Source of the DNA: Dysidea avara
Taxonomy: Eukaryota > Porifera > Demospongiae > Dictyoceratida > Dysideidae
Assembly (NCBI RefSeq): GCF_963678975.1
Contig: NC_089272.1
Coordinates: forward strand, 19,419,399-19,483,398
Reading direction: 5' to 3'
Length of the DNA: 64,000 nucleotides
Shown: positions 10,756-21,488 of the stretch, one piece after another
Numbering within the stretch: position 1 is the stretch's first letter
How the letters are laid out: every line of letters starts with the position of its first letter
Program-made: the position numbers and the translations under genes
Notes under the pieces: generated by a model
Told to the model about the DNA's origin: nothing
Database searches by the model: none
What the model saw: the letters and a program-made list of their open reading frames with translations, nothing else

Positions 10756-13590
10756 TTACAAATAATTATAGTTGGTTGGTGCAGGAGTCTTGGAGCAGCG
10801 GGTACAAGGACACAGGTAATGAAAAGTACAGGGGGTATTATCAAAGTTAGCTAAAAAATGATTCCATAAAAATGCTTTCAACTTTGGTTTGATTACATCT
10901 AGTGATTGAGATAGGTCAATTATTGGTAAAGAGTTCCATAATCTTGGTAAACGATAAAAATATGAGTTCATGATAGGGTTGATATGGGCTGTCTTGGGGT
11001 ATAACTTTGTGCCAGCAGATCTTGTTGAACCTGTAGTAAAGTTGGTATAGTTCAAGATGTCAAATTTATCTGATGGATTTTTGATGGATTTGATAAAGAA
11101 TAGTATGTCGGCAATTTCGTAAATGTACATTAGTGGCAACATACCAGTTTGTATTAGCCTTGTTTTATAGTCTGATTGATAGTTTGATAATATGAATTTG
11201 GTGGCTCTTCGTTGGACTTTCTCAAGTGATTCAATGTCTTTTAACAGGTATGGCCTCCACAGGGGGGAACAATACAGTAGCTTTGATCTAACTAAAGTGA
11301 TAAACAGAGATTTTCTGGCCTGGGGACAATTGGAGTCCTTGAAGACCCTACGCAATAAGCCAAGAGATTTATAGGCATTAGAAGAAATCATTTCATAGTG
11401 TGCTTGCCATGTTAGTGAATTAGTAAAAACAATCCCAAGGTCTTTACAGCTGGAGGACTCATCAATTGAATGACCGTTGACATGATATGTAGAGTTGAAT
11501 TTGCGATGGTAGCTCATAAACACAAACTTTGAAAGATTAAATGAGAGAAAGTTGTTAATGGACCAGTTGAATAATGAATTGATGTCTTCTTGGAGATGCT
11601 CAATGTCTAATGTTGATGTGATTTGTCTGAATAATTTTGTATCGTCAGCAAACTCAAATAGATCTGATGTGACAATTGATGGGAGGTCATTGATAAATAT
11701 TAAAAAGAGCAAAGGACCCAGAATACTCCCCTGTGGCACGCCGGAGATAACAAGTAAAGTGCCGGATAGGTGGTTGCCCACAGAAACACACTGGGTTCTG
11801 TTGTGTAGATAGAAACTAAACCAATTCCATAAGGTGCCAGTGATTCCCATGTTCCAAAGTTTAACTAGGAGTTCATTATGCGGCACACTATCGAAAGCTT
11901 TTCGAAAGTCAATGTATATAGTATCTATTTCATCTTTTGATGTTATTAGCTGGTTAAAATAAATAAGTAGTTGGTGCAAGGTTGAAGAATTCTTTTGGAA
12001 CCCAAATTGATATTGTGTGATACAATTAGAAACTGAGTTAATTATCTTATCATAAATTAGTCTTTCTAAAACTTTGGATGTAATGCAAAGAAGTGAAATG
12101 GGACGATAGTTTTTAACTGAGGTTTTGTCGCCAGACTTTGGTACAGCTGTAATTTTGTGCAACTTCCATTCAGATGGTATGGTTCCACTGGTAATGCTGG
12201 TCATGAAAAGGTGGTGGATAGGTATGGCAAGAGCAAAGGCACAATGTTTTAAAACAGTTGGAGGAATGTTGTCTATACCACTGGCTTTGTTGGGATCCAG
12301 GTTATTTAAGGCCTCTAGGACTTCTTGTACTGTGAAGTGGATCGAGTCCAAGCATTTACCAGGGACTGGTAGATTCGAAGTGTCCGGTAGATTAAAGTTA
12401 CTCTGAGAGAATATTGAATGGAAGTACTGGTTGAATAACTCAGCCTTATCGAGGTCTGTGTTCGCTGTGATGGAGTCATTGTGTAGCTCAGGTGGTAGGT
12501 TGTGAAATTTCGAGAACTCTTTAATGTATCGGAAAATTTTTGTGTCCTTATTTGTAGTGAAGTTATATATTAAGGTCTGCTCAAATGCAGACTTTGCTGC
12601 AATACTAGAAGCTTGAAAAGAGACTTGAGCTTTGGTTAGTCGTTGGAAATTGTTTGGTGTAGGATTCCTGTTGTATTTACGCTGAAGTGTACGAAGACAC
12701 TTGTGGGAATGTCGTAGTTGGGGAGTGAACCAGTTAGGAAATTGTCTACAGTGCAATTTGACCTTCGGGATAAACAGTTCAATGCCAGCCAGTACGTTAC
12801 TTCTTAAAATGTACCAAATTTCTTCAACATCAGAAGAATTGTAGAGTATAGAGAGGTCGCAGTTCGATAGGTACTCTGATAATCCATTGTAGTCACCTTT
12901 AGAAAAATTGAAAAACTCCTTAGTAGATGTAGAATGTGTTGAGAACTTAAAATTAGTTGAAAATGTGATTAAATAATGGTCAGATGTAATACATTGGTAT
13001 TCTGGAGAATGAACAGATAAATGTAAAACGTGTTCAGGACTATTTGTTAACACAAGGTCTAGTATGTTACCACATGTATGGGTTGGGGATTCCACAAGTT
13101 GCGTGAAGTTAGATTCAAATATACTATCACAGAAGTTGTTGGAGATCGGTGTTCTGCCAGTGAGAGTTGCCCAGTTTATGTCCGGTAGATTGAAATCGCC
13201 AAGAATAAATACAGGGTTGGACAGGGTGGTAGTGGTGACTAGGTAATCGGATAGGTCCTTGTGATAGTCAGCAGTGGCATTTGGAGGTGCATATACCATG
13301 CAAAAAATGACATCAGAATCATTAAAAGAGACAGAAACGTTTACCACTTCAAGGTTTCTGGGACTCGGAATTTGTTTACTAGGTAAATTGTCGCTGATTG
13401 CCAGCATGACGCCCCCACCACGTGAGCCTCTGTCCTTTCTAAACATTGTGTAACCCTGAGGTAAGATTTCAAGATCTGCAATGGCTTCGTGCAACCAGGT
13501 TTCAGACAGGCCAATAATTTGAAAATCAGATGCATATACAAAACTCTGGAAAAGGGGTAGGTTTTTTGCCAAGCTCCTGCAATTTTGCAC
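10756..13590 (-). CDS. LINE ORF2 protein (endonuclease and reverse transcriptase)
   Basis: The 944-residue frame is uninterrupted. Residues 1-220 form an APE-type endonuclease, with QNCRSL at the start, SETW (29-32), GDFN (131-134) and SDHYL (203-207) carrying metal-binding and catalytic residues. Residues 430-730 form the reverse transcriptase, with NYRPISLL (494-501), the DFRKAFDSVPH block (561-571), GVPQGSILGPLLF (617-629) and catalytic FADD (647-650). The C-terminal region has the VQRRATKFI motif. The protein would nick target DNA and prime reverse transcription there. The track start is a GTG. There is no upstream ATG in frame, and a TGA at 13618-13620 separates this frame from an ORF1 remnant in the same frame, so how translation begins is open. 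Architecture and motifs fit CR1 or a related clade. Confidence 0.93.
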   Translation of the reverse strand: MQNCRSLAKNLPLFQSFVYASDFQIIGLSETWLHEAIADLEILPQGYTMFRKDRGSRGGGVMLAISDNLPSKQIPSPRNLEVVNVSVSFNDSDVIFCMVYAPPNATADYHKDLSDYLVTTTTLSNPVFILGDFNLPDINWATLTGRTPISNNFCDSIFESNFTQLVESPTHTCGNILDLVLTNSPEHVLHLSVHSPEYQCITSDHYLITFSTNFKFSTHSTSTKEFFNFSKGDYNGLSEYLSNCDLSILYNSSDVEEIWYILRSNVLAGIELFIPKVKLHCRQFPNWFTPQLRHSHKCLRTLQRKYNRNPTPNNFQRLTKAQVSFQASSIAAKSAFEQTLIYNFTTNKDTKIFRYIKEFSKFHNLPPELHNDSITANTDLDKAELFNQYFHSIFSQSNFNLPDTSNLPVPGKCLDSIHFTVQEVLEALNNLDPNKASGIDNIPPTVLKHCAFALAIPIHHLFMTSITSGTIPSEWKLHKITAVPKSGDKTSVKNYRPISLLCITSKVLERLIYDKIINSVSNCITQYQFGFQKNSSTLHQLLIYFNQLITSKDEIDTIYIDFRKAFDSVPHNELLVKLWNMGITGTLWNWFSFYLHNRTQCVSVGNHLSGTLLVISGVPQGSILGPLLFLIFINDLPSIVTSDLFEFADDTKLFRQITSTLDIEHLQEDINSLFNWSINNFLSFNLSKFVFMSYHRKFNSTYHVNGHSIDESSSCKDLGIVFTNSLTWQAHYEMISSNAYKSLGLLRRVFKDSNCPQARKSLFITLVRSKLLYCSPLWRPYLLKDIESLEKVQRRATKFILSNYQSDYKTRLIQTGMLPLMYIYEIADILFFIKSIKNPSDKFDILNYTNFTTGSTRSAGTKLYPKTAHINPIMNSYFYRLPRLWNSLPIIDLSQSLDVIKPKLKAFLWNHFLANFDNTPCTFHYLCPCTRCSKTPAPTNYNYL

Positions 13591-13620
13591 GCAGACTTTG
13601 GGCCCAGTAGGGCCGAGTCA

Positions 13621-13821
13621 TGCTGAAGAGGTGGAGGCAGCAGTTGAAGTCTCCATGTTGTTGTGGGGTGGTGAGGTGCTATCTGTACTTGATGGCTCGT
13701 TAGGTCTGAATCCTGCGCTGTCTGCTTGGCCATGTAATTTACCTTTGACATAAATTTTATTGCCTCGAATTTTTATATCAGACTTTGGGGTATTGTCTTG
13801 TATTAATGACCAACGAACTTT
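13621..13821 (-). pseudogene. LINE ORF1 C-terminal remnant
   Basis: In the same frame as ORF2, upstream of its TGA, the sequence reads KVRWSLIQDNTPKSDIKIR, then GNKIYVKGKLHG and a Ser/Thr/Pro-rich end. It stops at TGA (13618-13620), ten codons before the ORF2 start. It is truncated at its 5' side by the insertion boundary. It looks like coding sequence because it stays open and connects to ORF2, but no domain is recognised. Confidence 0.5.
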
Positions 13822-14480
13822 TAGGTTGATTTGTTTGTAGCTGAACTATCTGCAGGGTGATTTGTTTGTACCTGAACTCTCTACAAGGTGATGTCTTCCA
13901 GCTGATCTCTCTACTGGATGACTTGATTCTAGCTGAACTCTCTATAGTGTGATCTGTTAAGTTTGTAGCTGAGCTTTTTCTTGTTTCTACCTGATCTCCC
14001 TATAGAGTTATATCTTGTTTGTATAGCTGAACTCTTTACAGGGTGGTTTGTTTGTACTACAGAGTGACCTGTTTGTAGCTGAACTCATTGTATAAAGTAA
14101 CTTGTTTGTAGCTGATCTCTATAGGCTAGCTAACTTGTTTATATAGATGAATTCTCTACTGGGTAGTTTTTTTGTAGCTGAACTCGCTACACAGTGACTT
14201 GTTTGTAGCTTAATTCTCTACAGAGTGACTTGTTGTTAGTAGTTAAACTCTCTACAGGTTGACTTGTTTGTAGCTGAATTCTCTACAGAGTGACTTATTG
14301 TAGCTGAACTTTCTACAGGGTGACTTGTTTATAGCTGAACTCTCTTCAGTGTGACTTATAATGCTCTGAATCTCTACAGCGATATATTTGTAGCTGAACT
14401 CGCTACAGGGTGACTTACTTGTAGCTAAATTGTCTATAAGATTAACTGTTTGTAGCTGAACTCCCTATAAAATATCTGCA
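13822..14480 (+). repeat. 31-bp tandem array (left arm of B, second part)
   Basis: The continuation of the array at 9470-10600 after the LINE. Units are more diverged here, with a TACAGAGTGACTTGTTTG variant predominating. Confidence 0.88.
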
Positions 14481-14699
14481 CTGCAATATAATTCTATAAT
14501 GGAGTAAATTATAAACGTAGCTGAAAGCTCTATTAGGGTGACTGTTCTATTAGAGTATATCTCGATCTCGCATTTGCTACACGTAGTTGACTTTGGAATC
14601 ATAACTCAGTGGTTTGTAATCCGATTCTTCTGTACTATTGCAAGGACTTTTTATGATGATTATTCCAGCTACACACCTATTTTCAGCTCATTGCTCTAA

Positions 14700-15057
14700 G
14701 GCCAATGAAACTTGATTACCAGTTTCTCGCTCAGATTTTTGAAATTTTGATGAGGGCGGGCGGTTATTATTCATTATTCATTATTTTCCAAAAGCACAAC
14801 ACACATCCCAAACATGAAGATTTCTGCCTAAAAAGTGAGATCTACATTGATTACTCTTGCATTAAATAGCTAAAGTACGTTACTAATCCATATAACAAAT
14901 GGTTTTTCCATTAGAGTATAGCTGATTGCTCCATTAGAGTAAAAGTGACTGCTCTATTAGAATATTTCAATCTGAAATTCCAATAATGAAATTCCATGAG
15001 GGTGTATCAAAAGCATGCGGGCGATGACGCGAAACTGCTAATCAAGTTTCATTGGCC
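14700..15057. mobile_element. 358-bp PIF/Harbinger-like MITE
   Basis: Terminal inverted repeats start GGCCAATGAAACTTGATTA and continue imperfectly to about 31 bp. Both sides are flanked by TAA (14697-14699 and 15058-15060). A 3-bp TWA target duplication with GG-starting ends fits PIF/Harbinger. It has no transposase. It contains three copies of the CTCTATTAGAGTA-type motif (14905-14975). Confidence 0.75.
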
Positions 15058-15959
15058 TAATGCACCTATCAATGTATTGCCCCCCCCCCCTTGGGCGTAA
15101 GTGGGGCTTTACAGGGGGAATTGACACGAAACTGCTGCCCCACTTTGGTGCATTTGACGATCGTTCAGTAAGCACCCAAATATTTTTTGTTGTAACTTCC
15201 TTCGCTATGTCAAATCCCGAGTAAATCCCGCGTTGCAACTGGGGCCAACGGTGGGGATTTGACACGATAGGTTTGCCCTACTGCTTTTATAGGGTTTTTT
15301 CACTTTTGGGAATTTTTGATGCACCTTTTTGTTCTATCAGTCTGTTCCATACAATTTTTTATCCATAAATTCTTATGCTCACAGTTTTTCAGCACTGGCA
15401 CATAAACTCATCATAGGGACTCTTATAGCACTTTTGTAGTAGGACAGGTAAATTGCCAACATAGTGTGTTTGTCCTGTCTCTAGGTACGTAAAAGCTTCT
15501 TTCACACTTAATCTGCAGCTGTATGACATTATACTGCTGTAGAAAAGAAACAACATGATTGTATGATTGCATGGGCAGGTACTACTGTGCATCTGAAAAG
15601 TGATATTACTACTGGCATCATGCAGATACCATAGTTTACACTGAGGAACTGTGTGTGCAATTGCTTGACCTCGTACAACTATTCCACTAATCCTGTTTAC
15701 ATCCTTTCACTATAGATCTAGATCTGCTTAAAGGATCATACATTACCTTAATGATAGGACAATTAATGATAATGTTTAACCTGCGTGGGGTTTGTAGCAA
15801 TGTGTTACTACAACATTAGTACATAGCATACTGAAACTTTGTTATGTGTACACTAACTGTCATGTAGGTATTGCCTTTCATGTAGTTTAACTAATGCTGC
15901 ATGTTCATTATTTCACTATACATAGTTAAAAGAAGGCATAAGGATCATGCGCTAACATG
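15058..15959. other. No gene recognised
   Basis: A (C)11 run and a GC-richer stretch with paired ATTGACACGA and ATTTGACACGA occur at 15080-15270, possibly an old repeat. The remainder is plain AT-rich sequence. Confidence 0.4.
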
Positions 15960-16266
15960 CATGCTATGCACACACTATAACGTTTATACTTGGCCCATTC
16001 CCAATGTATTATTAATTGCCCTGCATGTAAAGCAGGTACCAATGCTTTTGTTTGTTCTTTACAACATGTTAAAGGCACTGGTAGGGACATCTCACTAAAT
16101 AATTGAGCTACATGCTACATTCCTGTCGAAACCACAGACAAAGTAAACTTCATATTTTAAAAGTAAAAAAAAAGCATGCTACATAGCTACATGGTGTTTA
16201 ATGCTTGGTGTCTGTTTATGGCATTAAAATGTTTAGTCCTGCACGTAGGGAAGGTACCAATGCTAG
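15960..16266 (+). mobile_element. Helitron 3' end (first of a tandem pair)
   Basis: This stretch is about 85% alike by eye to 17185-17432. It ends with a CCTGCACGTAGGG hairpin-like element, then AGGTACCAATGCTAG, immediately followed by the start of the next copy. Its own 5' end was not located. Confidence 0.6.
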
Positions 16267-17432
16267 TCTATATATAAAGCTGAAAAGCCGTCTGTCTGTC
16301 TGTCTGTCTGCATTCCATTTGAGTTCACGCATTCTTCTCGCCAGTCGCTGCACGTGTCGAAGCGGTTTTGGCACCAAACAAATCGCTCATCATCTAGGAA
16401 TAACCTAGCGTTTAAATAAAGGTTCTAGCTGCCGTCGCCCGTCGTTTACAGCGCATTTAGTGCAAGAGTGTAGAGCAAGAATTCGCCTGAATTCTTTCTA
16501 TAAACCGCATGCAAACCGCAAGTAAACACTTATTCCATTCAACTTAAGCATGCCTTTATAAACAACATTTAACAACCCTATAATCGCAAGCGACATTTAG
16601 TGCAATTGGTAGAGCTTGAAGTTGAAGGCTGGGATGGTTTAAGTTCAATCCCAGCTGTGTCACTGTTTTTTGCTTTTCTTTTTTCAAACCTTTTTGGTTA
16701 CAACTTTTTTTTTCGTTTTGGCTGCCTTTTTGGTAACAGGTTTTCTGTTATATTCTTTTCATGCTATTTTTCTCACTGTACAGTGAAACCTGTGTAGTAA
16801 GGACACCTTCAAAAGTGTCCTGATTATCAAGGTTTCCTGATTTATCAGGTCAGTTTACATGGTAAGGTATACTTTAGGACCATTACCAAGTGTCCAGATT
16901 ATGCAGGTGTTCTCCACTGCATTGGTTGATAATAGTAGTAGCTGTACAAAGGTGATTACAATAGGTTATAATAGTCAGTAGTAGCTAGCTTACTCAAAAT
17001 ATCATACAGTATAGTAGTGCTGTAAATGTAGGGAGGTTAGAGGTGATGACAATAGGTTGTAGTGTAGTTAAGGGAACACTAGGGAGTGTAGTATTGTTGC
17101 AATAGGGCAACTTCTGCATTATAGGGCAGGTACCAATAAATTAATGTCTTTTGTAGTCAAGATATTATCAAATGATGCTCCATGTATAGCCTACATTATT
17201 ATTAATTGTCCTGCATATAAAGCAGGTACCAATGCTTTTGTTTGTCCTTTACAACATGTTAAAGGCACTGGTAGGACATCAATTGAGCTACATGACTGTT
17301 AAAACCACAGACAAAACAAACCTCATATTTTAAAAGTTGCATGCTACATAGCTACATGGTGTTTAATGCTTGGTGTCTGATTCTGGCATTAAAATGTCTA
17401 TAGCCCTGCACATAGGGCAGGTACCAAGCTAG
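16267..17432 (+). mobile_element. Non-autonomous Helitron, 1.17 kb
   Basis: The 5' end is TCTATATATAAAGCTGAAAA followed by (GTCT)n, a common Helitron start. The 3' end has the hairpin GCCCTGCACATAGGGC (17403-17418), then AGGTACCAAG and terminal CTAG before a T-rich target. TC start, subterminal hairpin and CTRR end are the Helitron hallmarks. No Rep/helicase ORF is present. The interior holds a tRNA-like box at about 16588-16650 and paired GTGTCC repeats (16780-16920). The copy sits directly after another Helitron 3' end, an arrangement seen with Helitron tandem insertion. Confidence 0.7.
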
Positions 17433-17975
17433 TATATATATATATATATAATATATATAAAGAAATTTGCGTGGGAGTATCAAAGCAAAATAGTGTTCTA
17501 TATTCGCCATAAAGGCACAATTGTTCTATATTGGGCAGTTATAGAACACTCTAGTAGACCACAGTTCTTTATCAGGTAGTTATAGAACTGCTAGGTCTAT
17601 TTTGTAGGGTGATAGCCTGACTGTGCTGGCTGACCAGTCAACCAACCAGTAAGATGATAACCACTGGATTTTATTTATAGACACACTTGAAGATTTCGAT
17701 GATGGTTTCTTGTGGTCAGCAGCAGTGAACGTTCTTAGTACGTTTTGCTCACATAAACGGACGAGTCCTAGGAATATCACGGAAATATGCTTATTAATAT
17801 ACCACAATCAAAAACTTTACGTATTAAGAAGACGGACTAGACTCACAAAACGACTAATGAAGGCGTAGCACAGTGCAACGCAGGCGAAACACAGGCGCAA
17901 TGCTTATTCTACCGATGATAACACTCCTCCGTGAATTGTTTCGTGTGTCTTGTGTGTACCTCAAGTTGACAGTTC
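17433..17975. other. No gene recognised
   Basis: (TA)n at 17433-17460, then short repeats around TTCTATATTGGGCAGTTATAG (17490-17590). The minus ORF of 75 residues has no family resemblance. Confidence 0.4.
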
Positions 17976-18150
17976 TCTATACCAGATAAAGCACTGCCTT
18001 TCGCTCGTGCTATACGTGAAATATAGCACTCAAAGAGTGGTCTCGAGACGAAATATAGCACTCGGCTTCGCCTCGTGCTATATTTGTCTCTCGCCCACTT
18101 TTTTTGTGCTATATTTCCCGTATAGCACTCGCGGCAGTGCTTTATCTAGT
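17976..18150. repeat. Palindromic MITE, about 175 bp
   Basis: AGATAAAGCACTGCC at the left is answered by GGCAGTGCTTTATCT at the right. Inside, GTGCTATA and CGAGGCGAAGCCGAG repeats fold onto each other. A much more diverged copy lies at 57335-57475. Confidence 0.8.
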
Positions 18151-18214
18151 ATATATATTAATAATTGTAAAACTCACAAAAATTTGAGTATAAATACGAT
18201 TAGTAATACTGTTC

Positions 18215-18445
18215 ATAAAATATAGTCAGAAAATGCATTCAACTTCATTTAGTGTACAATCATTGGTAATTGGCAATTTGTTCCACAAAGTTATTGATCT
18301 AGGAAAGAAGCTAAATTTGTAAGAATCAACAGCGAAGTGGGGTAGATTAAGCTTATGTTCATTTCCTCAAGGCACAGTGTGACCTCCTGAAGTTGTTATA
18401 GTCCTGCCCCCAGAAAGATTTGCTGATGGTGACTCACAGCACTTG
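18215..18445 (-). pseudogene. LINE RT C-terminal fragment
   Basis: Minus-strand reading gives LSGGRTITTSGGHTVP, a TGA stop, then NLPHFAVDSYKFSFFPRSI, TLWNKLPITNDCTLNE and a terminal stop. FFPRSI-LWNKLP is the standard C-terminal end of CR1/L2 LINE proteins. It is short and interrupted. I see no recognisable endonuclease or RT core. Confidence 0.75.
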
Positions 18446-18526
18446 AGTAGTGCACAGGTATCTCAGTATGGTAGATGTGACTGTGCTATGTATAGAATAG
18501 CTGAAGACTTTTTATGTGTATGCATG

Positions 18527-18633
<107 letters not shown>

Positions 18634-19561
18634 TCGTGAAGCTGAGCTTGCGCCAGGTATAGTTTTTAGATCCATGACTCTGCTGTTGTCTTAGGACAGA
18701 GTGAACAGGTATATGTATGAGTACAAAATAATTCCTTCTGGTTTTTGTATGGGCAACATTCATAACAACAAGTCCATAATGATATTAGTACAACCTGGAG
18801 TAGTTGTCTCCCAGTACAACCTGTTAGCAGTTCATTTGATCATAATATTACATGCACCTCTACTGGTGGTAGAGAACTGGGAAGAAACCTTAAAATTTAC
18901 TTGTAGTAGGGTTAAGTTTGTTGACTGTACATTCTACAGTTAGAAAATGGTATGTATAAATCCTTTGATCTTTAGGACATAATGAGGTCTTTAAAATCAT
19001 GGGATGTTCTCTAAAATGGTTAGAGACCTCTGGAGAGATTCTCTTAAATGATTGGAGACCTCCTATATAGCAGATAGGTATCTGCATATCTCCAGTTGAG
19101 ATAACATTGTAGAAAACAATTGTGGGTTTACATTTTGTGCAAGATATGAAGACATGATGATTTTTACTCAACTCACAATTAATAATTTATCTACTAGTAT
19201 ATACCATTTTCTAAGTCAGTTAGAGACCGCCTACTCAGATCTTCGTGGTTTTTAACAAACCTAAACTAAATCACAAAGATCTTCTTATTATTTAGATACA
19301 CTCTACCATACAAAACATGGACTCTTGGTTGTAAGCATTTAATACTATGTACTACATTGTTGCTGGTAGCAGTACTTAATTTGCAATCATTGACAACATA
19401 CAATCATGCCAAAAATACAGAATCAAATTAAGCAGAAGTACTGAATATGGAACTATGACAATGACATGCAACACGTACAATTATAATCCAATATAGCTAC
19501 CTGCATGGCGGTATTGATAGTGACAATGTGACAAGTTCGCCTAATGAGCAATTGGCTATGT
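18634..19561. other. No gene recognised
   Basis: AGAAAATGGTATGTATA near 18940 and TATATACCATTTTCT near 19195 are inverted and could bound a small TIR element. Nothing else stands out. Confidence 0.4.
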
Positions 19562-20406
19562 CAGGGGCAGATCTAGGATTTATAAAGGGGGGCTAACTCA
19601 AGGTACTAATCTCTTGGGTAGAGGTAGCGAAGCATGCTGGAACTAGGGGGGTCTGGGGGCATGCCCCCCCAGGAAAATTTTGAAAAATAGATGCTAAAAC
19701 ATTGTAATTTGGAGACATTTCCACATAAAATTCATAATATTTTCTGCCTGTAGATATTTTATATACTGCCTTTAGATTATAGGTATGGCTCTCTGAAGCA
19801 TTTTGCTAGTGGAAAAGTTTGGGTAGGTACAGACAACCAAGTACATGATGCACCCCTCTCACAATTGCACAACACTGAATAGGTGCATGTTAGAATAATA
19901 ATGTTGAAAGTGGAAAATTTTGAAATTTGAACAACACAAGATTGAATCTGAGAGCATTTTCAATGGAAATTGTGAACCTGAATTAAGTATTGCCATACAT
20001 ATTAACTACACAAGTAGATGAATGAAGCCCTTTAAACAGACCAATTCACTTCATTGCATGTATAGGTGCAGGCAGATTTGGAAAAATTCCATAACAGAAC
20101 CAACTACATGTTTCCAGTGAATGTTCTATTAGAGTAGTTAGCTGACTGCTCTATTAGAGTATCTCGATCTTGTAAACCTCCAATGCTGATCCGGATACTT
20201 GTTGCATAAATTTTAGCATAAATCCACTGATAATACCTTGGAAAGACGTTTATAAGATGGTTTTATGAGTATTTGTATTATTAGTGATCATATAATTATG
20301 CTAAGACAAAATTTCATTACAATACTCAGCATATTGATCAAGTAAAGCCTAAATATGAAGGGGGGGCTTCAGCCCCCAACGCCCCCCCACCCTGGATCCG
20401 CCCCTG
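19562..20406. mobile_element. 845-bp TIR DNA transposon, CAGGGGC type
   Basis: Ends are CAGGGGCAGATCTAGG and the complement of CAGGGGCGGATCCAGG, flanked by TATGT on both sides (19557-19561, 20407-20411). Subterminal G-runs and C-runs are inverted. There is no transposase ORF. Two copies of the CTATTAGAGTA motif lie at 20123-20168. Confidence 0.75.
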
Positions 20407-20411
20407 TATGT

Positions 20412-21488
20412 GGTCACAGAGCACTCTTGATGTAGGCTATTCACTACTTCATTTCAATGGATTCTCTCATGTAAGTGTCTGACAAATTACTGCTATGGAA
20501 TTTTTTAAGTGAATACATAAGTGGAAGCTACTGTCTGCATGTGCTTATGTTGTGCCAACTCAGCTGTTTTCCAATTGCTAACTTCCAAAGTTGTCTCTTC
20601 TTTTACCTCATTCACAACACACTGTTAGCCCCAATAGATGAACCATTATTGATCAGCAATTCTGGGAGGATTTTAAAATTATTGCAACACATTTCACTTA
20701 GTGTAGCCTTATGTAGAACACGCTAAGGAGTGTTTATAGGTTTTGAAAATCTGTTGTAGGATGGTGGAGATGAAAGCTTTATTTGGTAGAATGATTTGCT
20801 CCTAATTGTTTCTATTAAAAGAAGTAATTTGACACAATACATCAAATACTCATAACTCAGCTTCACAAAACTTAAATAGCTATTAATAGTTAGTGCACTG
20901 GCCATAGTACATAAGGCCCTCTCAATAAAGGCCAACTCTGTAGAAAGCCACTTACAGAAATGATAAAACAAAATGCACATGGTCTGAGTGCATACACTCT
21001 GTATCACTCTTTTTCACTTTAAAAAAAGTTGTAATGTTGATTTTAGCTGCTTACGTACATGTATCTAGCGACTGAGTTGTTTCTCATAATGAAAAATTTA
21101 TTTACAAAATAATGTTATAATCAAAAACATCACAGCAACACATTTATAGCAGGAAACAATAGCACCATTGTATTCCTCACCTCTAGAAATGATGCAATTG
21201 CTTAATAATGTGGCAGTAAATTGATTGTGCCATCTCACCAATGCCATCTCACCAATGGAGGAAAAATTTACCAAATTCTAGACTCATTATTTTTGCATGA
21301 GTGTTAAATGTGACCAAAGTTGCATATAACTATAGCATGCTCTTTATGTTTATACTGTAGTTCGATCAGACTCCTACTCTGCATGTTACAAAATAAATCC
21401 CAACAACTCCACCATAGAAAAAATATAATATGCCTGTAGTTAAATTTGTTACTTTGCAACACACCCTATCACTAGCTAGTGCAGTAAA
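20412..21488. other. No gene recognised
   Basis: AT-rich sequence. Short ORFs on both strands lack family resemblance. Confidence 0.4.

Larger units (their letters stand above)
10605..13821 (-). mobile_element. CR1-like LINE, 5' truncated in ORF1, ORF2 intact
   Basis: It is inserted in the 31-bp array of composite B. The array breaks at CTCTATAGGTT on one side and resumes after TTAGGTTGATTTG on the other, so AGGTT or TAGGTT is a possible target duplication. The 5' end lies inside ORF1 and ORF2 is uninterrupted. The 150 bp after ORF2 has no long A tail. An intact ORF2 beside decayed relatives at 1680, 7700, 18215 and 23039 marks this as the youngest LINE in the window. Confidence 0.85.
8957..14702. 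mobile_element. Composite foldback-like element, copy B (left arm only)
   Basis: Order: hairpin (8957-9288), linker, plus-sense 31-bp array (9470-10600), a LINE insertion (10605-13821), array continued (13822-14480), motif block (14538-14571) and the inner segment homologous to 3535-3700. Homology stops at about 14700, where a MITE begins. The right arm is absent. Confidence 0.65.

Noticed and set aside
16588-16650. A genuine tRNA gene
   Set aside because: Box-like sequences are present, but acceptor, anticodon and T stems do not pair, so it is reported only as tRNA-like.
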